Positions 1-5,877 of a stretch of DNA of 7,890 bases are shown here, piece by piece. Each line of letters starts with the position of its first letter. The stretch's first letter is position 1. The notes under the pieces were generated by a model. That model had not been told where the DNA came from, searched no databases, and saw only the letters and a program-made list of their open reading frames with translations. Both the position numbers and the translations under genes were made by a program. This DNA comes from Acidithiobacillus sp. (GTDB taxonomy: Bacteria > Pseudomonadota > Gammaproteobacteria > Acidithiobacillales > Acidithiobacillaceae), in assembly GCA_028065135.1 (NCBI GenBank), contig JAPTWR010000062.1, positions 17,029 through 24,918 of the forward strand, written 5' to 3'.

Positions 1-338
1 GTGCTCTGCGCACACCGACCACGACCAGCATTGAGTTTGTACGCAAAGAAATCGGGTCGAGCCTCTCAGAGAGCGCGCGCAAGGCCTTGATACAGGAAAT
101 TTTCTCACTATTGATAGTCGATGAAACTTTTCTCGGCCAGGACCCTATTATTCATCTGCAGAGTCTCCGTGAGGCTCGCGCCAGCCAAGAGGCGGCGGCA
201 TTCGTATCTCAGCAACCTGATGTACCACCGCCGCCGCCACCGCCACCGCCACCGCCACCGCCACCACCGACCGCAAAGCGCGGGCACTATGGGCTTGATG
301 AAGACACGTTTTCCCAGATATTTCTTGATCATGATTGA
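1..338 (+). CDS. Unrecognised protein with polyproline tail (3' end only, 5' truncated)
   Basis: The reading frame is open from the first full codon at position 3 to a TGA at 336-338, giving the last 111 residues; the true start lies before the window. A TTG at 87 could serve as a start, but the frame stays open upstream, so truncation by the window is simpler. I do not recognise a family. The visible part begins with a Thr-rich stretch, then an amphipathic and probably helical region with many Glu, Arg and Ala. It continues into 15 consecutive prolines (225-269) and ends with about 22 polar residues closing in DHD. The polyproline stretch suggests a flexible linker or interaction tail and would be expected to need elongation factor P for efficient translation. 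The sensor gene follows after 23 bp on the same strand, so the two are probably cotranscribed and may work together. Confidence 0.6.
   Translation, partial: ALRTPTTTSIEFVRKEIGSSLSESARKALIQEIFSLLIVDETFLGQDPIIHLQSLREARASQEAAAFVSQQPDVPPPPPPPPPPPPPPPTAKRGHYGLDEDTFSQIFLDHD
225..269 (+). repeat. CCA/CCG proline-codon microsatellite
   Basis: Fifteen proline codons in a row, using only CCA and CCG. Between 237 and 263 they alternate strictly, making a 6-bp tandem repeat. Gain or loss of units would keep the reading frame and change only the number of prolines. The antisense strand reads as alternating Trp-Arg or Ala-Val, which is a by-product of the repeat and not a gene. Confidence 0.85.
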
Positions 339-361
339 GCATATTTTGGATGGAGAATAAG

Positions 362-1504
362 ATGGCGCGCGAAAATACATTGACTCGGGAATTCTTGCGG
401 CACTTCATACCCGCAGTATTGCTTAATGCTGTGTTGGTGCTTGGTATTCTCGCATTGGGACAGTACTTGCTGATTCGTCAGGCGGAAGATCAGGAGCTTT
501 CTGCCATACGCAATGAGTTTCATCAGTTAACAGCGGGTTATGCGCAGCAAGTCCTTGGCGCTGCCAGCGCTCTGGCAGGCAATCCAGGAGTGGTGGCTGC
601 CTTTGCTACCGCACCTTCTGCGAGTCAACGTACTCAACTTGGCGCAGAGTCCGATAGCTTGTATCGCGTGCTCAAGTCACAATACGGCCACGCCGTGGTG
701 GTCTTTATCGCCAACCAGCATGTATTGTATCGCGCTAATAAACCAACATTTTTTGGGGATCATATAATCCCTCGTCCAGATATCTCTCAGGTAATAAAGA
801 CCGGCCTGCCAGTGGCCAATCTGGGACTGCTGAAGATTGTTGGCTATTCTGTAAGTGGTGTTGCTCCTGTGCTTTCCAGTGACGGTACTGCGATCGGGGT
901 TGCGCAGGTCAGTTTGCCCATTGCCTCGTTATATGGCCGCATATTGCATGATATTCCAGGGAGCGGTATTGCCGTCCTGATCCATCACAACGCTGCTTCG
1001 CCTGATGGTGTTAACGGAAAAATGCTGGGAAATAATTTGGTTAGCTATGTTAGCTCTCCTGATCTGCAGGAATATATTGCCCAACATCCCCATATGCTGC
1101 GCGCGAACTACAGTGGCATAGCCAGGCTTAAGGATGGTGAGTTTTACCATCTCTTCGTGATGCCTCTGACGGGATATGATAAGAAACCGCTGGGCCTGGC
1201 CGTGTTTGGTTACAACGTAACAAGCACGCTGCGCATCGCGGCGATTACGCTCGGTGCATCTCTGATCTTGAGTGCTTTGGTATTTCTCTTGATCGGACTC
1301 AATCTGAAACGCTTTGTCGAGCGGCGCATTCTTGCTCCAGTAGTGGAATTGGCGCAGCGGCTGCGGGCAATTTCTCTGGGAGAGCGATTGGAACAATCGC
1401 TAGAACAGACAGAAACGAATGAGATCGGCATTCTCCAAACAGCGGCCGAGCGACTGCGCAAGACCTTGCTGAACATGCTGAGCCATATTAAGAAATCTGA
1501 CTAG
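362..1504 (+). CDS. Cache-HAMP membrane sensor protein without output domain
   Basis: The protein has 380 residues. A basic N-terminus is followed by a membrane segment (about residues 14-38), a large periplasmic region (about 39-290), a second membrane segment (about 291-314) and a HAMP linker (about 315-370). The HAMP contains the usual proline (Pro325) and a NEIG motif at 353-356. The chain stops about ten residues after HAMP, so no kinase, GGDEF, EAL or chemoreceptor signalling domain is present. The periplasmic part looks like a Cache sensor: residues 122-137 carry a pattern like the RxHxPxxFGD region, followed by a conserved-looking stretch ending in GVAQVSL. I chose ATG 362 because TGGAGA (351-356) sits five bases upstream; in-frame TTG 335 and ATG 350 are alternatives. 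The ligand is unknown. A partner supplying the output is expected, and the preceding polyproline protein is a possible candidate. The TAG end overlaps the convergent arsR by 17 bp. Confidence 0.75.
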   Translation: MARENTLTREFLRHFIPAVLLNAVLVLGILALGQYLLIRQAEDQELSAIRNEFHQLTAGYAQQVLGAASALAGNPGVVAAFATAPSASQRTQLGAESDSLYRVLKSQYGHAVVVFIANQHVLYRANKPTFFGDHIIPRPDISQVIKTGLPVANLGLLKIVGYSVSGVAPVLSSDGTAIGVAQVSLPIASLYGRILHDIPGSGIAVLIHHNAASPDGVNGKMLGNNLVSYVSSPDLQEYIAQHPHMLRANYSGIARLKDGEFYHLFVMPLTGYDKKPLGLAVFGYNVTSTLRIAAITLGASLILSALVFLLIGLNLKRFVERRILAPVVELAQRLRAISLGERLEQSLEQTETNEIGILQTAAERLRKTLLNMLSHIKKSD

Positions 1505-1847
1505 CACAATTTTCCTCTGCGTTTGGCACTGTCTGCATTGATGGTGCCACGCCCGCTGTGCAGCAATTTTCGCTGAGATAGGCCACTAAGGTCCAGACTA
1601 CGGGCATGACCGCGCGATAACGTTGGTGGCGCCCCTCCCGCTGTACCGTGACCAGTCCCGCATGTTGCAGAGACTTGAGATGGAAAGAAATACCATTGTG
1701 CGTTTGCCCCAAATGCTCGGCAATTTCGCCAGATACCAAGCCTACAGGCTCCTGCTCCACCAAGAACCGGAAAATATCCAGCCGTACCGGCGACGCGAGT
1801 GCCTCCAAGCAAAGTACCATTCGATTCCGTTGTTCTGTGGCATCCAT
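1488..1847 (-). CDS. arsR: ArsR/SmtB-family arsenic-responsive repressor
   Basis: The protein has 119 residues, the normal size for the family. It should bind DNA as a dimer and release it on binding As(III) or Sb(III). The winged helix-turn-helix spans about residues 14-80: a helix with the typical SPVRLDIFRFL pattern, then a recognition helix near 48-62 ending in FHLKSL, then a wing containing EGRHQRYR. The classical ELCVC metal motif of E. coli-type ArsR is absent; the matching stretch (PVGLVSG) has no cysteine. Instead an adjacent pair, Cys95-Cys96, lies after the last core helix, as in the A. ferrooxidans ArsR whose As(III) site is Cys95, Cys96 and Cys102. Position 102 here is proline, and the only later cysteine is Cys114; Cys13 is also present. 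The start lies just downstream of a promoter and dyad shared with divergent arsB, supporting autoregulation and control of arsB. The 3' end overlaps the convergent sensor gene by 17 bp. Confidence 0.88.
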   Translation of the reverse strand: MDATEQRNRMVLCLEALASPVRLDIFRFLVEQEPVGLVSGEIAEHLGQTHNGISFHLKSLQHAGLVTVQREGRHQRYRAVMPVVWTLVAYLSENCCTAGVAPSMQTVPNAEENCASQIS

Positions 1848-1937
1848 AAATCAACTCACGAACTTTCGTGGAAATATTGACATGAACTGACCGCTCGTCA
1901 AGACTACGCGCTGAATCTTCTGCGGAGCGACGGGCCC
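1848..1937. promoter_or_regulatory. arsR-arsB divergent promoter and operator region
   Basis: This 90-bp gap holds control signals for both genes. For arsB (plus strand) I see TTGACA at 1877-1882 and, 17 bp on, a weak -10 AAGACT at 1900-1905. For arsR (minus strand) I see TTGACG (read from 1901 to 1896) and, 17 bp on, AATATT (1878 to 1873). The -35 of each promoter lies against the -10 of the other, so polymerase could occupy only one at a time. A perfect dyad at 1857-1870 falls on the predicted arsR start. For arsB, GGAG at 1924-1927 is ten bases before the ATG. For arsR only a weak GTGAG (complement of 1855-1859) is visible. Confidence 0.55.
1857..1870. promoter_or_regulatory. Candidate ArsR operator, perfect dyad
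   Basis: CACGAA and TTCGTG form a perfect inverted repeat separated by two bases. It overlaps the predicted arsR transcription start and lies next to the arsB -35. Position and symmetry fit a dimeric ArsR-type repressor site. The assignment is inferred from location; I did not match it to a known ArsR consensus. Confidence 0.45.
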
Positions 1938-3245
1938 ATGCTGGCGGTACTGATCTTTCTGGCAACGTTGATATTGGTGATCTGGCAACCCAAGGGGCTG
2001 AGTATTGGCTGGAGTGCCATGGGCGGGGCGGCGCTGGCGCTGGCGACTGGTGTCATCACCTGGAGTGATATCCCCGTAGTTTGGCACATCATCTGGGACG
2101 CCACTTTTACCTTTGTGGCTCTCATCATCATTTCGCTGATTCTGGATGAAGCGGGCTTTTTTCACTGGGCGGCGCTGCACGTGGCGCGTTGGGGTGGTGG
2201 GCGGGGGCGGCTCTTATTCCCGCTGATTGTTATCCTCGGCGCGGCCATCGCTGCAGTCTTTGCCAATGATGGCGCCGCCTTGCTCCTGACCCCGATTGTG
2301 ATGGCCATTTTGCTGCAACTGGAGTTCACCCCGGCCGCCACCTTTGCCTTTGTCATCGCCACGGGTTTTGTCGCCGACACCACCAGCCTGCCGCTGATGA
2401 TTTCTAATTTGGTTAATATCGTCAGCGCCAACTATTTCAATATTTCGTTTGATCGCTACGCCCTGGTGATGATTCCGGTAGATCTGGTGGCGTTGGCGAC
2501 GACGCTGCTGGTGCTCTGGATCGCATTTCGGCGGGTGTTGCCACAGCATTACGGCACGGCGCATCTCCCGGAGCCGGCAACGGCGATCAAAGACCATCTG
2601 GTGTTCCGTGCCAGCTTTCCGGTGCTGATTTTGTTGCTCATCGCCTATTTTGTGACCGCGCAGTGGCAGATACCCGTCTCTGTGGTCACTGTTACGGGTG
2701 CCTTGATTCTGCTTGCCCTGGCTGGCCGCTGGTTTCAGGGTGGGCGCGGCGCGCAGATTCCCATACGCAAGGTTTTGCAGGAAGCGCCCTGGAAAATTGT
2801 GGTCTTCAGTTTGGGTATGTACCTGGTGGTGTACGGGTTACGTAACGCCGGATTGACGGGCTATGTGACACAGGCCCTGCTTTGGTTTGGCGCGCATGGG
2901 CGGATCGCGGCGGCACTGGGTATGGGTTTCCTGGCGGCACTACTTTCTTCGGCGATGAATAACATGCCAGCGGTATTGGTGGGCGCACTGGCCATTCACC
3001 ACGCGCCAGCCGCAGCGGATCCCATGATTCACGAGATCATGGTCTACGCCAATATCATCGGCTGTGATCTGGGTCCGAAGTTTACACCCATCGGCAGTCT
3101 CGCCACCTTATTGTGGTTGCATGTGCTGGGTCGCAAGGGGGTCACCATCACCTGGGGCCAGTATATGAGGACTGGGCTGCTGATCACACCGCCGGTGCTT
3201 TTGGTGACTCTGCTGGCGCTCGCCTGGTGGTTGCCGCTGGCTTGA
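1938..3245 (+). CDS. arsB: ArsB arsenite/antimonite efflux transporter
   Basis: The protein has 435 residues, close to the roughly 429 of E. coli ArsB, and is strongly hydrophobic with about twelve likely membrane segments. It resembles ArsB along its whole length. Recognisable conserved stretches include [14 protein letters not shown] near the N-terminus, [14 protein letters not shown], a SNLVNIVSA segment, a [18 protein letters not shown] segment, [15 protein letters not shown], and [20 protein letters not shown] near the C-terminus. ArsB sits in the inner membrane and expels As(OH)3 or Sb(OH)3 by proton antiport, alone or powered by ArsA; no arsA is visible here. The start ATG 1938 has GGAG ten bases upstream and matches the N-terminus of known ArsB proteins. 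It is divergent from arsR and shares its control region. No arsC or arsH lies beside it; the next gene on the same strand is the MEMO-like gene 83 bp downstream. Confidence 0.95.
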   Translation: MLAVLIFLATLILVIWQPKGLSIGWSAMGGAALALATGVITWSDIPVVWHIIWDATFTFVALIIISLILDEAGFFHWAALHVARWGGGRGRLLFPLIVILGAAIAAVFANDGAALLLTPIVMAILLQLEFTPAATFAFVIATGFVADTTSLPLMISNLVNIVSANYFNISFDRYALVMIPVDLVALATTLLVLWIAFRRVLPQHYGTAHLPEPATAIKDHLVFRASFPVLILLLIAYFVTAQWQIPVSVVTVTGALILLALAGRWFQGGRGAQIPIRKVLQEAPWKIVVFSLGMYLVVYGLRNAGLTGYVTQALLWFGAHGRIAAALGMGFLAALLSSAMNNMPAVLVGALAIHHAPAAADPMIHEIMVYANIIGCDLGPKFTPIGSLATLLWLHVLGRKGVTITWGQYMRTGLLITPPVLLVTLLALAWWLPLA

Positions 3246-3328
3246 AAAACAGGGCTTGAAAAAATCCTTTCCCATCCTCATGTAGTGTGATATGGAGATG
3301 TTGGCCCTATGCGGCCAAGGGGTATTTC
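3246..3328 (+). promoter_or_regulatory. arsB-memo spacer: weak promoter candidate and leader hairpin
   Basis: No clear terminator follows arsB. CTTGAAAAA occurs twice, at 3241-3249 and 3255-3263, the first copy spanning the arsB stop. The second contains TTGAAA (3256-3261), which with TGTAGT (3281-3286, a long 19-bp spacer) makes a poor promoter candidate. A perfect hairpin, TTGGCC and GGCCAA around a six-base loop (3301-3318), lies just before the downstream ribosome binding site and overlaps its first two bases. Confidence 0.35.
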
Positions 3329-4156
3329 ATGAATCTCGTCAGACCGGCAGCGGTGGCCGGCACCTTTTATCCTGCCGAGGCTGCCGTTTTGCGGACCGAG
3401 GTAGAGCGTTTGCTGGCCAGGGCTGAACATGCCGGTGAAGTGGCCGCTGTCTCATGGCCCAAGGCCATTATCGTTCCTCATGCGGGCTACATCTACTCGG
3501 GAGCGGTAGCCGCTTCCGGTTACGCCCTGTTGGCCAAGGGGCGGGGGCACATCCGCCGGGTGGCGCTTCTGGGGCCGGCGCATCGTGTGCCATTCCGCGG
3601 TCTCGCTCTTCCTGGGGTCCAGGCCATGCAAACGCCGCTGGGTAATGTCGCGGTGGATCCGGCGGGGGTGGAGGCACTGGCCGGGTTGCCCCAGGTCCGG
3701 GAAATGCCGACCGCGCACGCCCAGGAACATGCCCTGGAAGTGCAATTGCCTTTTATTCAGGAAGTGCTGGATGGCGTCAGCGTCATTCCTCTGGTGGTGG
3801 GAGATGCCCGACCAGAGGCGGTGGCGGAGGTTCTGGAGAAGCTCTGGGGTGGCGAGGAGACAGTCATCGTTATCAGCTCCGACCTCTCTCACTACCATCC
3901 CTACGCCGAAGCCCGTGCGATAGACCGCCATACGGTGCAGGAAATATTGCACTTCGAGTCCACACCCATAGAGCACGAGCAGGCTTGCGGCGCTACGCCC
4001 ATCAATGGCTTTCTCCCGGTCGCCCGCAAGCACCACCTGCATCCACGTCTGGTGGGGCTGTGTAACTCGGGTGATACGGCGGGGTCCCGTGATGCGGTGG
4101 TGGGCTATGCCGCGGTAGCTTTTTACGGAGAAAGCCGTGACCATGCAGGATGCTGA
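3329..4156 (+). CDS. amrB: AmmeMemoRadiSam system protein B (MEMO/LigB-like)
   Basis: The protein has 275 residues, the usual MEMO size. It resembles human MEMO1 and, more distantly, LigB-type extradiol dioxygenases. Visible motifs are RPAAVAGTFYP at the N-terminus, PHAGYIYSG (His51), GPAHR (His85), EHALEVQLPF (133-142), SSDLSHYHPY (183-192) and ACGATPINGF (Cys220). His51, His85 and Cys220 correspond to MEMO1 His49, His81 and Cys244, reported as metal (iron) ligands. The substrate and reaction are unknown. I chose ATG 3329 because AAGGGG lies six bases upstream and the family N-terminus begins there; an ATG at 3287 would add 14 unrelated residues. It overlaps the AMMECR1 gene by 20 bp, implying translational coupling, and the third component follows. 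The symbol amrB is the one used in some annotations for system protein B. Confidence 0.9.
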   Translation: MNLVRPAAVAGTFYPAEAAVLRTEVERLLARAEHAGEVAAVSWPKAIIVPHAGYIYSGAVAASGYALLAKGRGHIRRVALLGPAHRVPFRGLALPGVQAMQTPLGNVAVDPAGVEALAGLPQVREMPTAHAQEHALEVQLPFIQEVLDGVSVIPLVVGDARPEAVAEVLEKLWGGEETVIVISSDLSHYHPYAEARAIDRHTVQEILHFESTPIEHEQACGATPINGFLPVARKHHLHPRLVGLCNSGDTAGSRDAVVGYAAVAFYGESRDHAGC

Positions 4157-4745
4157 TGAAAAGACCAGTGGGCTTCCACCGGAAGCCGGGAAAGTCCTGT
4201 TGCATTTGGCCCGCGCTACGATTGCCGGGGCGTTGGGTTTGCCCGCTGAGTTGGCGGCTGTTCCGAACTGGGCGCAGCGGCCCGGTGCGACCTTTGTGAC
4301 GCTGACTGGACCTCAGGGCTTGCGAGGCTGCATCGGCAGCCTGCAAGCCTACCGTCCCCTTGGGGTGGACCTGCGCGCCAACGCCCTGGCGGCGGCCTTC
4401 GAAGACCCGCGTTTCCCGCCGATGAGCGCGGAGGAGTGGTCACAGGTGGAGGTGGAGGTTTCATTACTTTCTTCGCTGCAACGTATGCATTTTGACAACG
4501 AAGAGAGCCTGTTGCAGCAAATACAACCCCATCAGGATGGGTTGGTTTTAAGCCATGGGGTGCATCGCGGCACCTTTCTCCCGCAGGTATGGGACGAACT
4601 CCCCCAGCCACGGGAATTTCTGCGTGCGCTGAAGCACAAGGCGGGCCTGCCTGCGGATTTCTGGTCTGTAAACATAGAGGTGTACCGCTATATGGTCGAG
4701 AAATGGCGTGAAGGGCCGACCGTAGACAGAAAGAGCGATGGATAA
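4137..4745 (+). CDS. amrA: AmmeMemoRadiSam system protein A (AMMECR1 domain)
   Basis: The protein has 202 residues and is a soluble, single-domain AMMECR1 protein. The family hallmark LRGCIG is at residues 62-67, preceded by GATFVTLT and followed by a segment with AAFEDPRFPPMS (86-97), which is the normal family order. Human AMMECR1 carries the same domain, but its molecular function is not settled; Cys65 in the hallmark is a plausible functional residue. GGAG (4127-4130) is six bases before GTG 4137 and twelve before ATG 4143, so I prefer GTG, though the ATG would lose only two residues. It overlaps the MEMO gene by 20 bp upstream and the radical SAM gene by 8 bp downstream. This spacing means the three proteins are very likely made together, possibly as a complex or consecutive enzymes. 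Confidence 0.9.
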   Translation: MTMQDADEKTSGLPPEAGKVLLHLARATIAGALGLPAELAAVPNWAQRPGATFVTLTGPQGLRGCIGSLQAYRPLGVDLRANALAAAFEDPRFPPMSAEEWSQVEVEVSLLSSLQRMHFDNEESLLQQIQPHQDGLVLSHGVHRGTFLPQVWDELPQPREFLRALKHKAGLPADFWSVNIEVYRYMVEKWREGPTVDRKSDG

Positions 4746-5823
4746 AGAAGCGCTTATAACGCATCCCGGCCGCTACTGGCATAGTCTCGCAGATGGACGC
4801 ATTCAGTGTGACCTCTGTCCGCGCGATTGCCGCCTGCAGGAAGGGCAACGCGGGGCTTGCTTTGTGCGGATGCGGAATGGCAATACCATGGTCCTCAGCA
4901 CCTATGGGCGTTCCTCGGGTTTTTGCATGGACCCCATTGAGAAAAAACCCCTGAATCATTTTTACCCCGGCAGCAGTGTGCTCTCTTTCGGTACGGCGGG
5001 CTGCAACCTGGCCTGCAAGTTCTGCCAGAACTGGGATATTTCCAAGTCTCGCGAGATGGACCGGCTCCAGGACCAGGCGAGTCCTGCGGGCATCGCGGCA
5101 ACTGCCCTGTCGCTGGCTGCCAAAAGTGTGGCCTTTACCTATAATGACCCGGTTATTTTTGCCGAATACGCCATGGATACGGCGGATGCCTGCCATGCCG
5201 CCGGCATTAAGACCGTGGCCGTTACCGCTGGCTACATCCACGCGCAGCCGCGGGCGGAGTTTTTCGCCAAAATGGACGCAACCAACGTCGATCTCAAGGC
5301 CTTTACCGACGAGTTTTACTTCAAACTGACGGGAGCGCATCTGGCTCCCGTGTTAGAAACACTGGAGTATATTGTCCAGGAAACTCAGACCTGGCTGGAA
5401 ATAACTACGTTGCTTATTCCGGGTCATAATGACTCCGAGGCGGAAATCCGTGCGGCTGCGGAATGGATTATGGAGCATCTGGGTCCTGACGTACCGCTTC
5501 ATTTCTCCGCTTTCCATCCCGATTACCGGATGTCGGATGTGCCCGCCACGCCGACAGATACCCTCGTGCAGGCACGCCGCGTGGCCATGGAGGTGGGTTT
5601 ACATTATGTCTATACCGGAAATGTGCACGATCAGGAGGGCGACACCACTTTTTGTCCCGGATGCGGGGCGGCATTGATCGTCCGCGACTGGTATCAGATA
5701 TTGTCTTATCACCTGACTCCGGGGAGTCGTTGTCCCCATTGTGGCCATTCTATTGCCGGACATTTCGAGGCCCGGCCGGGGAGTTTCGGACGCAAGCGCA
5801 TTCCTTTACGCATCGGGGCTTGA
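4738..5823 (+). CDS. amrS: AmmeMemoRadiSam system radical SAM enzyme
   Basis: The protein has 361 residues and is related to pyruvate formate-lyase activating enzymes. The CxxxCxxC motif (Cys89, Cys93, Cys96) should hold the 4Fe-4S cluster that splits S-adenosylmethionine into a 5'-deoxyadenosyl radical. Other core features are FGTAGCNLAC before it, a TYNDPVIF segment (134-141), VDLKAF (184-189) and HFSAFHPDY (255-263). Two further cysteine groups flank the core. At the N-terminus Cys24, Cys27, Cys31 and Cys41 follow the spacing CxxCx3Cx9C. At the C-terminus, two CxxC pairs (306/309 and 332/335) resemble a zinc ribbon. The target is unknown; a glycyl radical enzyme is not encoded nearby. ATG 4738 overlaps the end of the AMMECR1 gene by 8 bp, with only a weak purine-rich ribosome site (AAGAG, 4731-4735), so translation is probably coupled. 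Confidence 0.92.
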   Translation: MDKEALITHPGRYWHSLADGRIQCDLCPRDCRLQEGQRGACFVRMRNGNTMVLSTYGRSSGFCMDPIEKKPLNHFYPGSSVLSFGTAGCNLACKFCQNWDISKSREMDRLQDQASPAGIAATALSLAAKSVAFTYNDPVIFAEYAMDTADACHAAGIKTVAVTAGYIHAQPRAEFFAKMDATNVDLKAFTDEFYFKLTGAHLAPVLETLEYIVQETQTWLEITTLLIPGHNDSEAEIRAAAEWIMEHLGPDVPLHFSAFHPDYRMSDVPATPTDTLVQARRVAMEVGLHYVYTGNVHDQEGDTTFCPGCGAALIVRDWYQILSYHLTPGSRCPHCGHSIAGHFEARPGSFGRKRIPLRIGA

Positions 5824-5824
5824 G

Positions 5825-5837
5825 TGGCGGTCCGCCA
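5825..5837. terminator. Short GC-rich palindrome between convergent genes
   Basis: TGGCGG and CCGCCA flank a single central T, starting two bases after the radical SAM stop codon. It can form a small stem in RNA from either strand, which suits a gap between convergent genes. There is no T-run on either side and the central loop would be tight, so it is at best a weak terminator. Confidence 0.3.
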
Positions 5838-5848
5838 AATCCATAGCC

Positions 5849-5876
5849 CAGATCTCAGATCTCAGATCTCAGATCT
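5849..5876. repeat. Four tandem copies of CAGATCT
   Basis: Four perfect head-to-tail copies of a 7-bp unit, ending just before the stop codon of the minus-strand dioxygenase gene. Each unit contains the palindrome AGATCT, so the array can also fold into alternative hairpins. It is noncoding and likely to vary in copy number by slippage. Confidence 0.85.
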
Positions 5877-5877
5877 A

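Noticed and set aside
108..408. Minus-strand and alternative plus-strand ORFs over the proline repeat, with alternating Trp-Arg, Arg-His or Ala-Val products
   Set aside because: They are frame shadows of the CCA/CCG repeat, have low-complexity products, and conflict with the coherent frame that reads in from the window edge.
3287..3328. Upstream ATG extending the MEMO-like protein by 14 residues
   Set aside because: The extra residues do not resemble the family N-terminus, they cross the leader hairpin, and ATG 3329 has a well-spaced AAGGGG.
4216..5340. Long minus-strand ORF of 374 codons opposite the AMMECR1 and radical SAM genes
   Set aside because: It is a GC-rich antisense shadow; the plus strand encodes two clear families with conserved motifs in tight overlap, while the antisense product shows no recognisable domain.
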